NCBI GenBank assembly: GCA_023101725.1
Contig: JALJCO010003469.1
Location: 434,001 to 498,000 of the forward strand
DNA length: 64,000 nucleotides
Source: Atherinomorus stipes
Lineage: Eukaryota; Chordata; Actinopteri; Atheriniformes; Atherinidae
Reading direction: 5' to 3'
Position numbers and translations under genes: made by a program. Within the stretch, counting starts at the first letter, position 1, and every line of letters begins with the position of its first letter. Of this stretch, positions 1 through 10,970 are shown piece after piece. The notes under the pieces are model-generated. The model was given only the letters and a program-made list of their open reading frames with translations, was not told the origin of the DNA and did not search any database.

Positions 1-497
1 TCCTGTTTGGAGATCTTCAGATGGTTTCTGCTTTTGGAAGCATTTTAACCCCTTTTTGACCAAAGCGGATCCAGTGCAGGTTCAGGTCTGGCGTCGCATG
101 CCTAAAACTAGTTTTTTCACCGATTTATTCTGATCTTTTGTAGAGAATCACAAGGACATCACAAGGACCCTGAAATCAGAATTAGTCCCCTTTTCATATC
201 AGCAGTCAAATTTAACCCTTAAAACTCTCCTAAATCTCCAGCGCCTGTGAGTGCTATCTCTTATATTGTGAATAACTTCTCAGGAACGGTAGTGTGTAAC
301 ACTGTGGGCTAAATAGTGACCGAGGTTTTCCTGGCATTCATATCCCGCCCAGGAAGTTGTTAAATCAGTTGCTAAATGCAGTGTTTATTCATAATCCATA
401 TGGTAAATCCACAATGAGCGATCAATGATAATACCATTATTTATCACATTACCATCATAAATATCTATTACAAAGCAGCAAAGAGACCCGCATTTTG

Positions 498-684
498 AGT
501 TTCAGTGCCAGTAATTGAGAGAATAATATGCAGATGAGAAAAGGCTTGGTCACTGTTGATGTGTGTGTGTTATCACTACAAAATACTGTTAGTAACAAAT
601 TCTGTTTTCTTGTTTTGGTTGGGCTGTGAGGTGCTCTATCTATTGAAACATTCATTTTACATCATTTTAGCCTCATAATCTGAC
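498..684 (+). repeat. Dispersed repeat family R1, copy A
   Basis: One of four mutually alignable copies in the window (others near 23900-24035, 30978-31160 on the minus strand, and 59112-59311). Shared landmarks in order are GCAGATGAGAAAAGGC, TGGTCACTGTTGAT, AAATTCTGTTTTCTTG, TTTTGGTTGG and CATTCATTTTACATCAT. No protein-coding potential, terminal inverted repeat or Pol III boxes are apparent. It could be a SINE or a MITE remnant; I do not recognise the family. Confidence 0.7.
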
Positions 685-1375
685 AACTGGGGGAAAAAAA
701 TGGATGTTGACTGGGATTTAAGGGTTGCGCTCCAGTTCTGAACAAGCACTGGAAGCCCTTGGTAGAACACCCCCCTACCCCCACCCCCTCCATGACGGAC
801 CCCTGTATGTTGTTTCCTGTATGATGAGGTAAACTCTGGTCTGATGATGAAAAACTTGTTGTTGTTTTGTTCTCCTAACCTGCTTCTCCTGCAGGGCTGC
901 TGCTTTCTTCCATATTGTCTTATTTTTGTTGTATTGTAAACACAATTCCCCCCCCCCTTCCTGACCAGCATTGACCTCAGCTGGCCTGCAGTCTCTCAGC
1001 TGTGACTTGTGTCCTGTACTGTAAGTGTCCCGTGGTGGGGTCGTCCTCCAGCACAGACACCACTCTGTCCTTTATGTCCACTGTCTCAGTGGGACGTGGA
1101 CTACTGTAAAGGACAAACTAAACAAACTAAAGCAGTGCAGAGATCAGAGTTATACAGAGGAATGCCGCGGTCGTCCCCCATACCCACCCACCTACGTACC
1201 AACCCACCACAGGAGGGCTTCTCTGTCTCTGCAGGGGGCCACAGTCCGGACGAGACAGTAAATATTCATCCGTTTAATGCTTTCACCAGTTGTAGGTACA
1301 CAGGCAAGGAAAATGCGTAGGTATCCGTTGATTGGTGAGCCAAAACTATTCCCTCCTTCTTGTTTTCTTTCTCTT

Positions 1376-1398
1376 GATGATGATGATGATGATGATGA
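1376..1398. repeat. (GAT)n microsatellite
   Basis: Uninterrupted trinucleotide run of about seven GAT/TGA units within the arglu1 intron. Confidence 0.9.
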
Positions 1399-1725
1399 AA
1401 ACCAAACCAGCAGTTTTATTTTCTTTAGACTGTTTGTTTGTCCTCTGAGTGGGATGAGTGAGTTCTCCTTTTAATGTGGAGTAAGGGTCCCAGGTGTGGT
1501 TCAGCCTTTCATTTTCCGAGGGAGGGGGGCAACTTAGAGGGTCTGTTTCCCGAACACTTTATTTTTGCCCCTTTATGTAAAAAAAATTAATGGTTGAATG
1601 CCCGTTTGGTCATGTATGAAAGGTTAAACAGGCTTTACTGTGTGGATGTGTGCGTGTGTGTGTGTATGCGTGTGTGTGACGGTAGCCTGTTCATGCGCTA
1701 ACATAGCTTCATGTCACCCATTTAG

Positions 1726-1809
1726 GAGGAAGAAAAATCCAAACGGGAGGAACTGGAAAAAATCCTGGAGGAGAATAACCGCAAGATCGCTGAAGCTCAA
1801 GCCAAACTG
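1726..1809 (+). CDS. arglu1: arglu1 penultimate coding exon (Arg/Glu-rich coiled coil)
   Basis: The 84-bp exon encodes 28 residues running from EEEKSKREEL to AEAQAKL. It is flanked by an AG acceptor (1724-1725) and a GT donor (1810-1811), both in phase 0. The sequence closely matches the C-terminal glutamate-rich coiled coil of vertebrate ARGLU1 as I know it. ARGLU1 is a nuclear protein that binds the Mediator subunit MED1 and nuclear receptors and also modulates alternative splicing; the Glu/Arg helix is the coactivator half, and the N-terminal RS-rich half contacts splicing factors and RNA. The exon joins the terminal exon at 5195 in frame. Teleosts often keep two arglu1 copies, and I cannot tell which this is. 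Confidence 0.95.
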
Positions 1810-2959
1810 GTACGACCCGACACGGAAACAGCTGCTCTGCACCCCGGTCTCACTTCGAGACCTGAAACTGCACCTGTGGTGTTTACTGCCTTGATGATAG
1901 GGGCGGGGAAAATAGGTGGTTTTTTAGATGCATTGCAATGTGGTCGCGGGCGAATCAAAATCAATGTGGAAATGGTTAAAAAAACAAAAAAAATAAACTA
2001 TTCTTTCACTTCTTATTAACACAATAGCTGGGTTTCCATGACTTTTAGAATTATGCAAAACCAAAATATTACTATAAAAAACTGGTAATGAAAACACCTT
2101 CATTTAAAGAAACCCCTCAAAGTTAAAAAGGTTTTTTACACTCTCATGGGTTGTTTTTTTTAGATGTGTCTGTAGAAGTATATTGCAATAGTGTAATGGA
2201 AGCACTTTTGTTTTCTTTACAATTACGTGCCACTGGATGTAGCATGTGTCACATGACCAGTTCATTTTAGGTAAAGATGGTGCTGCATGTATAGGGGAAG
2301 GAGGAGGCAGAAATCTGTTTTCCTATAATTGCTATTGTTGATGGCAAATAAGGCCATCAACAATAAGGGGAATGAGGGAAAAGGGCTTTGAAAAGTTGTG
2401 GCAAATCTTCTGCAGCAGGTGAAGTCTCACAGGACAAGATTTTACAAGAACTGCGGCTTCTGTGCTAAGCACCATTCAATGGAATTACCTGCAAATTGCT
2501 GTTGTACTTTTAGAAATATTGCGTTTGCTTTTTTGAAAACTGTAATGGAACGCTGCTACTGTCAAGGAACACGGTGGAGCTGGAACCTTCATACTGGGAG
2601 GGAGGCAAATGAACTAAGTGTTCTCATCTAGTTTCAAGGATACCTGACACACACTGCACACAGTGATCCACCAATCACCATCATTCTTAAAGCAAAACTG
2701 AGTAACTTTTTCACCTCAATAAATGCTTTTCAGAATCCCTGTGGGGCTAAACAAAGTGTATATGGAGCGTTTTCTCCAAACTCTCCAGGCCGCGCACCAC
2801 AGTACGGCTGAGAGAGCAGCTCGCTACCCAGACACCATCAAACTGAGAACTTTGAACCTCTTAAGGAGTCAAAGTGATACAGAAATTTTACAGGTGAATA
2901 AATGCACCTCTAAAGTTTGGCAAAGACAAAATCTTTTGTGGTAAAATGCCATTCATAAT

Positions 2960-3333
2960 TAGGGATGCACCGATCCAGTTTTTTCCAATCCGAGAGCGAT
3001 ACCTGGGCTGAGCGTATCGGCCGATACCGATCTGATACTACTTTTGAATCAAGGAACTGTATACCTTGACATGTGAGTGAAGGCATCAGGCTTAACAACA
3101 AGCATCAACATTTAGCCTTGTTTAAAGAAAGGCAACAAATTAACACAGATATAAATGTACTTAATTTTATCTGTTAACAAATGGCAAAGTATAGATTTAT
3201 TATGATACTAATAAAAACAGAAATGACTAGATTGGAATGCTGGATTGGTTTCATTTATCTGATATCAGATCCAGCTAATATGTCAGCATCGGGAGCCGAT
3301 ATCCGATCCGGGTATCGGATTGGTGCATCTCTA
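2960..3333. mobile_element. hAT-type MITE with 8-bp target duplication
   Basis: The left end TAGGGATGCACCGATCC and the right end GGATTGGTGCATCTCTA are imperfect inverted repeats. The flanking octamers TTCATAAT (2952-2959) and TTTATAAT (3334-3341) match at 7 of 8 positions, the target-duplication length expected of hAT transposons. The interior has subterminal ATCGG/CCGAT motifs and no transposase. Its 374-bp length makes it non-autonomous. Confidence 0.8.
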
Positions 3334-3892
3334 TTTATAATTGTGCATAATAAAAATGGAACATGCACTCAGGTCCCAGCTCAATAAAAACAAGCAATAA
3401 AAGATGAGAGTAACTCAAAGACAAAAACTATGCTGGCAACATTCACAAAGATGTAAGAATACTGCAGGTTAATTGTCAGTAAGATGGTATGACTTAGTGC
3501 TTTTCAAGTCATCAACTGAAAATTTCTTGTAGTTTTTCATATCGCATTATACTTTTTATCAAAGGGTCAGAAAAAATTTAGGGGCGCACAGCGAAATCGA
3601 CTTGCAAAGCAAATATTCACATTTCCTCTCCTTTTGAACAATACAGTACCTGAACAATAAATGCAGAAGCTACAAGAGGTCACAGCACATTTTGTTTCAG
3701 ACTGGCACTGTTTTCACTCACAGTATCATGTTTTAGTCGTGCGGTGTCAGTTTTATCAGCAGATTTCGTGTTCCCAACATGTTGTAGGCAGTGGTGCAAC
3801 GGATCAATGAACTCAGTTCGTATCAGTTTATGGTTTTTGAGTCACGGATTGGATTAATTTTCTGATCAGCAAAGTGAGAAAAAATACAAGAC

Positions 3893-4431
3893 TAGGGATG
3901 CACAATATAATCGCCCTATATCAGCCTTAAAACTCTGTATTGGACATCAGCCACCCCACTGATATTTAACCCATCAGGTCGCTGTTTCTAAAGTCTTTAA
4001 AAAAAAAAAAAAAAAAAAAAGCAAAAACTACTTCAAAAACTTATTTTTTCCAGACTTTAAAACTCCTGAAGACGTTTCTTTAAGGATGTTTTGTGTGAAT
4101 AGAGTTTATACACGGTCATTTGTGGAAAAAAACAAATGTCTCCCGTTTTTGGATATATTTTTTTTTTCTTTTTTTCTCAGGGAGAAGAAAATCCAGGTCG
4201 TTCTAGGATAACGCACATATCCTATTAGTTTTGTTTGAACAACTGTCATTAAGTTTGACTTGTTATACATGACACAAGTTGAGGTATTTTTCTAATTTTG
4301 CACAAGGAATGAATATTACGTTATTTATTTTTCAGCTTTAATATCGATATCAATATCAGTTACCGGCCACATGGGTTTTAAAATATCGGAATATCGGATA
4401 TCGGCCAAAATTCCAATATCGTGCGTCCCTA
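3893..4431. mobile_element. hAT-type MITE with 8-bp target duplication
   Basis: Left terminus TAGGGATGCACAATAT mirrors right terminus ATATCGTGCGTCCCTA. The flanks TACAAGAC (3885-3892) and GACAAGAC (4432-4439) match at 7 of 8 positions. The right interior carries repeated ATATCGG motifs typical of these fish elements. No transposase is encoded. The element is 539 bp, related to but distinct from the one at 2960, and contains a poly-A run of about 22 A. Confidence 0.82.
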
Positions 4432-5194
4432 GACAAGACAAATTTACTTAGTGGTATTTATTTCTGCCTATTAAAAACATTCAGCTCCAGACTTACTACA
4501 CTTAATTGTGAAAAAAGAAATTAATGATTAATTATGATAAAGGGACTAGAAACAGATGACAAAATTGCAAGGTCATGTGTGATGTAATCAGTTCACGCTT
4601 TAAACCATGATAAAGTGGTCCATGATGGGGAAAAAAAACACAGAGACCCCCCCGACCGATTGACTTCTAATGTGGTTTCACTGATTATGACGTAGTGATT
4701 GCGAATTTGCCGGGGGCTTTTATTTTGAAATTTACCAGATGCTTTACACTGCTTCTGTGTCTGATCGACACTTTATGGATGTGAGCTCCATCAAAAATGG
4801 AGACGTCGCTGCGAGACGCTTCTGGCGGCCTAAAGTGAAGTAAACCATCGAATGAAACAGCCATGTTTAGTTCTGGAAGTGGCGCCGCACACGGAGACTG
4901 ACCAGTAATTCTGTCGGGAACAAAATATATTCAATTAAAAAACCTGGAAAATTTATTGGTTGCACAGACATGAGTAGATTAAAAATTTACTGTCTCACAT
5001 TTTAGTTGTGAAATCATTTGGTTGCAGTCTGGATCCCTGCCTTATATGTTTAACACATGCAGGTTTATTAGTATTTACTGCATTCAGTCATATGTTTCTG
5101 AAATACAAAGTGTTTATTAGTGTACATTGCACGCTGATGAAAGGAAAAGCATCTTTTTGTGTCCTCATACCACCGTCTCTCTGCTGTCTGGCAG

Positions 5195-5359
5195 GCTGAG
5201 GAGCAGTTGCGTATCGTGGAAGAGCAGAGGAAGATCCACGAGGAGCGCATGAAGCTGGAGCAGGACCGTCAGAGGCAGCAGAAGGAGGAGCAGAAAATTA
5301 TCCTGGGAAAGGGAAAGTCCAGACCCAAGCTGTCCTTCTCCCTAAAGGCTGCTGAATAA
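5195..5359 (+). CDS. arglu1: arglu1 terminal coding exon
   Basis: Starts after the CTGGCAG acceptor and ends at TAA (5357-5359), encoding 54 residues. It opens with [18 protein letters not shown] and closes with [19 protein letters not shown]. The [14 protein letters not shown] block is the very conserved C-terminus of vertebrate ARGLU1; only the last three residues (AAE) differ from the mammalian TQD ending I recall. With the preceding exon it supplies the last 82 residues of the protein. The exon is intact, with no frameshift. A short in-frame stretch runs upstream of the acceptor but belongs to the intron. Confidence 0.96.
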   Translation, partial: AEEQLRIVEEQRKIHEERMKLEQDRQRQQKEEQKIILGKGKSRPKLSFSLKAAE

Positions 5360-6500
5360 GACTGCTCCCCCTTCACCATGTCATGCCCTGCCTTTCATCC
5401 AGCTCTCCTCATAACCTCAGTCCATGTCGTTCTCGTTGGAGTGATCGCTTCATTTTGGAAGTGCTAAAGGAAAGCTTGGGAAAGGGGCTGAACTCCCTGC
5501 GTTAACCTGCTTGTCCCCGTGGAGGTCCGTCTGGTCTGAAAGAGGAAGAAACTTTAACCCCTGACGAACTTGACTGCTTCCTCCAATCCTCCTTCCACAC
5601 TCTGGTTTTTGTTTTTTAATTTTAGGGAACTTAGAAAGGATAACGTGTTTGTTGGCCGTAAGTCTTAAATCTGTAACGCTGACCAGCAGTGCTCCTGTTG
5701 TCTCCAGACGTCCTGATGCAGACGGGACTCTGTGAAACTGCAGCCTGGGAGTCGGCCGCTGGTTTTCCTGCTTTCTCTTTAAGTAAAAGCGTTGGGAATG
5801 AACAACAGCAGAGCCTTGAAAAGCACAGTTAACTCCCCATCAGCTGACAGGTTTGTGTCTCCCATATTCCTCACATCCTGCAGTCATATCGTGTGTTTCC
5901 CAGCGAGTTTCCGGCTCCTCTCCCCGCTGCTTCCCACTGTCAGCCATGCGTGGGAATATTTCAGGTTTCCGTAAAGGAAACGGCTCAGACTGGAGCAGGT
6001 GAACTTGGCCTCGGCTCCCAGGCTGCCTGTGATTGGCCCACACACCTACAGCAGGACATGTGATGAAGGGGATTTTGGGTATTGGAGAACAGAAGACTGT
6101 TTCTGCATAATGACGTGTTAGAGTTGAGATGGTCTTCTGATGGAATGACTTGAGCTGTGTTGTCTCCCACTCTGACATCCTGTCCATGTCCTGTCCACTT
6201 CTGTCCCTCATCTGTTCCTCTGTCATGTTGTAAATTCACATGGTAAAGGCTCCATTCATAGAGGATGCACAAGTTCAGGTAAGACAAGGTTTGAGGTCAG
6301 GTGTGCGTGCATGTGAGTGCGTGCGTGCATGTGTGTTAGTGTGTGTGTGTGTGTGTGTGTGTAAGTGTGCATGTGACAGACTGACTGACCTCAGGTGGGT
6401 ATAATACATTTATTTTGTGGAATCTTGAATTTGTCATGTGATATATATTTTTTTTGTCCTCAATTGTCAACAGATCAATAAATCCATTGAATGCCTGAAC
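5360..6500 (+). other. arglu1: arglu1 3' UTR
   Basis: Non-coding sequence following the arglu1 stop and running to a canonical AATAAA at 6477-6482, giving a 3' UTR of about 1.1 kb. It includes a GT-rich microsatellite near 6300-6365. The 128-residue minus-strand reading frame at 5840-6226 lies within this UTR, has no family signature, and is treated as fortuitous. Confidence 0.75.
6477..6482 (+). promoter_or_regulatory. arglu1: Polyadenylation signal, arglu1
   Basis: AATAAA followed by TGATGATGTCAGTCTCTG-type GT-rich sequence 20-50 bases downstream. It is the first canonical hexamer downstream of the arglu1 stop that has such context. Confidence 0.65.
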
Positions 6501-6635
6501 CGGTGTGATGATGTCAGTCTCTGCAGGTGGTCCGGCAGGTTGATCATCAGGGGCCTCGTTCTAATGATAGTGTAGTTATTATACTGAAAAATGGTGCACA
6601 CTCAGAAATGTTGAGATGGATGGACGTGTGTGCAC

Positions 6636-7233
6636 TAGGGATGTTTGATATAGACTTTTTTTACCGATATACCGATATTGTCCAACTCATAAATTCCAAT
6701 ATCAACCGATACAGATAAATCAAGAGAACTGTGAGGTTGTATCTCTCATAGTTTGAGAAGTACAACTATATTCTCTCTGTGAGCAAAGATCCCAGGAGTT
6801 CATTTTGGACATCTGGCTGCCAGATATCAGATGCTAGCAGGTATTAGCCAACATGTGGCTAATTCTAATGTTTCTGACAACTTGGTAACTTATCCACCAA
6901 CTTATAACCAGACATAAGCAGCTTCAAAGCAAGTCGGTCTGTAGCAGCAGCAGCTGCATCGTAGTCACATGATTCTGAAAGGAATACTGGGAAATGAAGT
7001 TCTTCCAGGATAACGGGGACTTTTCTACATGCTGGACTGCTGCTAATGGAACAAGATCTTGTGAGATTTCATTGCTCCGTAACAAAATTTCACGAGATCT
7101 TATTAGCGAAATCTTGCGAGATTTAATTTTTTCAAAATATCGGCCCAAAAAGCCGACACCGACATTTTCTGCTATCACATTTTAATGCCAATATCAGCTG
7201 ATATCAGTAGGCCGATAATATCGGACAACCCTA
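6636..7233. mobile_element. hAT-type MITE with 8-bp target duplication
   Basis: Left end TAGGGATGTTTGATAT and right end ATATCGGACAACCCTA are imperfect inverted repeats. The flanking octamers GTGTGCAC (6628-6635) and GTGTGTAC (7234-7241) match at 7 of 8 positions. The interior has ACCGATAT/ATATCGG motifs near both ends and a middle segment with repeated GAGATTT/AAATCTCG blocks. It is 598 bp with no transposase. Confidence 0.82.
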
Positions 7234-7241
7234 GTGTGTAC

Positions 7242-7873
7242 ACAGTTGTGCCTGATCATCTTTCGCTGATTGTTCCCAACTGACCTAGAACGGAGAACCG
7301 CCCCTTCGTGTCGATAAATACACAAATGAGTGTCAATTCACGGCATACTTTCAACGCTTGTCAAAATTGACAAACACACCAGGGATTTCTAATAATGTGA
7401 ATCAGAGGTGGAGGAAAGATAACGTATTGGCGTGTTGGGCGTGAAAAATTTCCCTGCATGCCTTGTGTGTTTATGTTTTTAAGAATTGTGTTTAAATGTG
7501 CTACTAATTCATTTCAGTGCAATAATGTGGGCAGACTGGAACATGGCATATGGGGATTTTAAAATTGCAGTGTTAAACACAATCGTTAATTCCTCGGTAT
7601 CATCACTTTACATAAAAGATCAAGTCTGAACTGTAACGCCAGATCAGCAGAACTTGTGCACAGAATGAAAACAGTTATTTGAAATATCAAATGGATCATA
7701 GAAGTGGAGGATCAAGGGTTTTTTACTGGATTTAGTTTGCCAAATATGCCATAGACATGCCCCAAAACTTGCTCTTGTTGCAAGATGACTCCAAATTGAG
7801 ATTTTTAATATGGCTTGAGTGATAACGTTGTTCATGCATCAATGTGTAAAGAAAAAAATGCATTGATGACATG
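7242..7873. other. Intergenic, no feature recognised
   Basis: AT-rich single-copy-looking sequence between two transposons. Minus-strand frames of 60-70 codons here lack signatures. Confidence 0.6.
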
Positions 7874-7899
7874 CACTGCCTGGCCAGAAGAGAAGTCCC

Positions 7900-8603
7900 C
7901 ACCAAAAAAGGGTCAACCACTCTAATATTTCGTTGAACCACCTTTAGCTTTAATTATGGCAGCATTTGCTGTGGCATTGTTTCCAGAAGCTTCTGCAATG
8001 TCAGCAGGTTTATTTCCATCCAGTGTTGCATTAATTCTTCACCAAGATCTTGCACTGATGATGGTAGAGTCTGACTGCAGCCTTCTCCAGCACATCCCAA
8101 AGATTCTCAATGGGGTTCAGGTCTGGACTCTGTGGTGGCCAGTCCATGTGGGAAAATGATGCCTCAGTCTCCCTGAACCAGTCTTTCACAATCTGAGCCC
8201 AATGAATTCTGGCATTTTCATCTTGGAATACGCTGTGCCATCAGGGAAAAAAAAAAAAAAAAAATCCATTGATGGAATAACCTGGTTATTCAGTATATTC
8301 AGGTATCAGCTGACCTCAGTCTGTGAGCACATACTGTTGCTGAACCTGGACCTGAGCAACTGCAGCAACCCTAGATCATAACACCGCCCCCATCGACTTG
8401 TAGAGTAGGACTAGGATGAAGCTGCATCACTTCATCTGGCTTTCTGGCCACATTTCTTCCTGGAAGATGATGGGTCCCCACTATCCTTCCAGTTTTTAAT
8501 AATGCGTCGGGACAGTTCTGAACCCAATTTTAGTAGTTTCTGCAACGTTAGATGTTTTCTCTGCTTGATGCATGCCAGTGATTTGACCCTTCTCAAACAA
8601 ACC
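7900..8603 (-). pseudogene. Tc1-like transposase, degenerate (C-terminal and central part)
   Basis: Reading the minus strand, 8235-8050 encodes [20 protein letters not shown], then [16 protein letters not shown] and DVLEKA. These are the second Asp block and the third catalytic block (NPIENLW) of Tc1/mariner DDE transposases. Frameshifts and stops follow, then a C-terminal-like tail near 7940-8020. Upstream, 8600-8440 encodes FEKGQITGMHQAEKT and NWKDSGDPSSSRKK in shifted frames, resembling the helix-turn-helix DNA-binding region. The start of this frame continues beyond the LINE at 10768-10810 (MERHILLSWRR). The gene is dead and cannot encode a full enzyme. Confidence 0.85.
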
Positions 8604-8608
8604 AACAT

Positions 8609-10762
8609 GCTGCGAAGCGCGTTAAAGCGCAGTACTTTTCCAGCCTGGTGTCCAATAACAGGCACAAGCCTCGTGTCCTCTTTAGTGTCCTGAACCGCCT
8701 AATTAACCCCCTTCAGCCTTCTTCCATCATGTCCTCACAACTCTTGTGTGAGAAATTCTCAAGTTTCTTCACAGAAAAAATCACAGCTATTAGGTCCTTA
8801 CCTCCCCCTCAGTTCCAGATCCTGCAGATCCACATATTTGCTCGGCTGTCTTTGAGCAGTTCGAACCCGTGTCTCTCGCCGAACTTTCCAAGGTGGTTTT
8901 TGGGTTGAAACCCTCATTTACTCCCTTTGACTGTATTCACCCTTCCCTTATCAGAAGTGCATTCGCCTCCATTGGTCCTGTTATACTGACCCTATTGAAT
9001 CTCTGCCTGGCTGCAGGCACTGTCCCAGCCTCTTTCAAAAAGGCTATAGTGCAGCCTCTTCTTAAAAAACCCAACCTAGACTCCTCTATTCTTGCTAACT
9101 ATAGGCCCATTTCCAAACTTCCTTTTATCTCTAAAGTTTTAGAGAAACTTGTACTGTCACAACTCCAAACCCATTTGGATTTTAATGACATTTTAGATAA
9201 GTTTCAATCGGGTTTTAAGTCTCTCCACAGCACAGAAACAGCACTTTTAAAAATTTTTAATGATCTCTTTTTAACTCTTGATGCTGGTTGTCCAGCTGCC
9301 CTGGTCCTCTTGGATCTAACCGCAGCCTTTGATACTGTAGACCACCTTATCCTTATATCCCGGCTGGAGCAGTGTGTTGGCTTAAGAGGTGCTGTTCTAA
9401 GCTGGTTTCGGTCCTATCTCACTGATCGAACTTTTACTGTTCAGCTTGAACAGCATTCCTCTGCTGCCGCACCTCTTTCCTGTGGGGTCCCTCAAGGTTC
9501 TATTTTAGGTCCTCTCCTGTTCTCGCTTTATTTACTCCCTTTGGGGTCAATATTTAGAAAACACAAGATCTCCTACCATTGCTATGCAGATGACCTGCAA
9601 ATTTATGTTCCCCTTAAATCAACAGATGGTTCTGTGTCTGGGTTGCTTGATTGTCTTCAGGACCTCAAAGCCTGGATGGCAATCAACTTCCTCCATCTAA
9701 ATGAACAAAAAACTGAAATAATTATTTTTGGTGATAAGCTGCCAAATGATGCAGCTAGCATGTTGGGATCTGTGGCCTCTTTTTCTCGTCCCTTTGTTAA
9801 AAGCCTGGGGGTAATCTTAGACAATTCCTTGAAGCTTGATAAACAAGTTAGCTCAGTGGTCAAGAGCGTCTTCTTCCACCTACGAGTCCTCGGGAAGGTC
9901 AAACCTTACCTGCCCAAACATGACTTTGAGAAGGTGGTTCATTTGCTTATTATGTCTCGTCTTGATTATTGCAATTCACTTTATTACGGCATCAGCAAGT
10001 CATCCCTCCACCGTCTCCAGCTTGCTCAGAATGCAGCTGCCCGTTTGTTGACCGGGAAGAGGCTTTCTGACCACATCACTCCCGTCCTCGCTGAGCTTCA
10101 CTGGCTTCCCGTCAGCTTTAGGGTCCAGTTTAAAATTTTATTACTCGCTTATAAGGCTCTGAATGGTTTAGCTCCGCCATATATGGCTGAGCTTTTGATC
10201 AGGCATGCTCCCACTAGATCTCTGAGGTCCTCTTCGCAGTTGCTTTTAGAGGTTCCTCGAACCAAATGTGTTTCTCGAGGCGATAGAGCCTTCTCAGTGA
10301 TGGCCCCGAAACTGTGGAATGGGCTGCCGCTACATATTAGAAGTTCCCAGTCTGTCCAAGCCTTTAAAACTTTACTGAAGACATATTTCTTTGCTCTAGC
10401 TTTTAACTAGTCGAGATGGTTATTCATACTTTGTACTTTTTATTCTCTTGAGTATTTATTTTGGTCTCGTTTTTTATATCTTCTAATTTGGCCATTTTAT
10501 TCATTTTTATCATTCTATATGTTCTAAGTACACCAGTGTTTTGTGCGTCCCTGTGTGTATGTGTGTATTTGTGTTTCTAGTTTTTACACATATGACCACA
10601 CAGTAGGTGTGAATGTGTTAGTATGTTTTGTGTTAATGTGCTGTCATCAGTGTCTGTGTTCTTTCATGTGTCTATTTGGATATCTTTTAAATCTCTGTGA
10701 AGCACTTTGTGCGACCACGGTCGTTGTAAGCGTGCTATACAAATAAACTGAACTTGAACTTG
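8609..10762 (+). mobile_element. 5'-truncated L2/CR1-clade LINE
   Basis: A non-LTR retrotransposon 3' portion ending in a short TGAACT/TTGAAC tandem tail at 10748-10762. Just before it lies the usual fish L2-type 3' UTR (AAGCACTTTG, GTGCTATACAAATAAA). AACAT flanks it at 8604-8608 and 10763-10767, a possible 5-bp duplication. Removing the insert rejoins the Tc1-like transposase frame across the junction, so the boundaries are well supported. The 5' part (endonuclease and ORF1) is missing, as expected from incomplete reverse transcription. Confidence 0.88.
8869..10410 (+). pseudogene. L2/CR1-type LINE ORF2, reverse transcriptase and C-terminal domain (truncated)
   Basis: A 513-codon open frame with reverse-transcriptase motifs in order: NYRPIS (about 78-83), LLDLTAAFDTVDH (147-159), GVPQGSILGP (206-215) and the catalytic YADD (239-242). 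The conserved CR1/L2 C-terminal segment follows (LDYCNSLYYG, HWLPV, YKALNGLAPPY, GDRAFSVMAPKLWNGLP). An upstream piece, 8615-8870, continues the protein in another frame (YFSSLVSNNRHKPRVLFSVL), so a frameshift lies between about 8840 and 8880. The endonuclease domain is absent. The first Met is arbitrary. The long intact frame suggests a fairly young insertion. It does not function for the host. Confidence 0.9.
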
Positions 10763-10970
10763 AACATCTTCTCCATGACAACAGGATGTGTCTTTCCATA
10801 AGGTTGTTTAGGAAATGAGAAGCAACGCATTGCACCAGTTGGGGTTAAATATCTTGTTGCCAACTGAAGATAATCGCCCATGCGGTAATTCTCCAATAGG
10901 AGGCTCATACCTATGTGCTTAGTTAAATCCAGGTGGAGACTATTTTTTGTTGTTTTGGCCAGGCAGTGTA

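Larger units (their letters stand above)
1..1725 (+). other. arglu1: arglu1 intron (partial) upstream of the penultimate coding exon
   Basis: This stretch precedes a clear AG acceptor at 1724-1725 and shows no arglu1-like glutamate/arginine-rich coding sequence in any frame, so I read it as intron. It holds one copy of a dispersed repeat (498-684), a short GAT run (1376-1398) and a GT-rich stretch near 1645-1678. The upstream arglu1 exons, which encode the Arg/Ser-rich N-terminal half, lie outside the window. Short reading frames between 1009 and 1474 have no recognisable similarity and look fortuitous. Confidence 0.75.
1810..5194 (+). other. arglu1: arglu1 last intron
   Basis: Begins GTACGA and ends CTGGCAG. 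About 0.9 kb of its 3.4 kb is two hAT-type elements (2960-3333, 3893-4431). There is a poly-A run near 3998-4020 inside the second element. The rest (1810-2950, 3340-3880, 4440-5190) is AT-rich with no recognised feature. Confidence 0.85.
7874..10968 (-). mobile_element. Tc1/mariner-like transposon interrupted by an L2 LINE
   Basis: The ends CACTGCCTGGCCA (7874-7886) and TGGCCAGGCAGTG (10956-10968) are perfect 13-bp inverted repeats. The right end is followed by the expected TA; the left flank reads TG, probably a mutated TA. Transposase remnants run on the minus strand from about 10810 down to about 7900. A 2.15-kb LINE fragment sits inside (8609-10762). Without the LINE the element is about 0.94 kb, shorter than a full Tc1-like element, so it also has internal deletions. 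Confidence 0.85.

Noticed and set aside
1009..1320. Possible extra arglu1 exon
   Set aside because: The 103-codon frame has no Glu/Arg-rich or RS-rich composition and two overlapping frames are equally open.
5840..6226. 128-codon minus-strand frame
   Set aside because: It overlaps the arglu1 3' UTR antisense, overlaps another frame of similar size, and has no recognisable motif.
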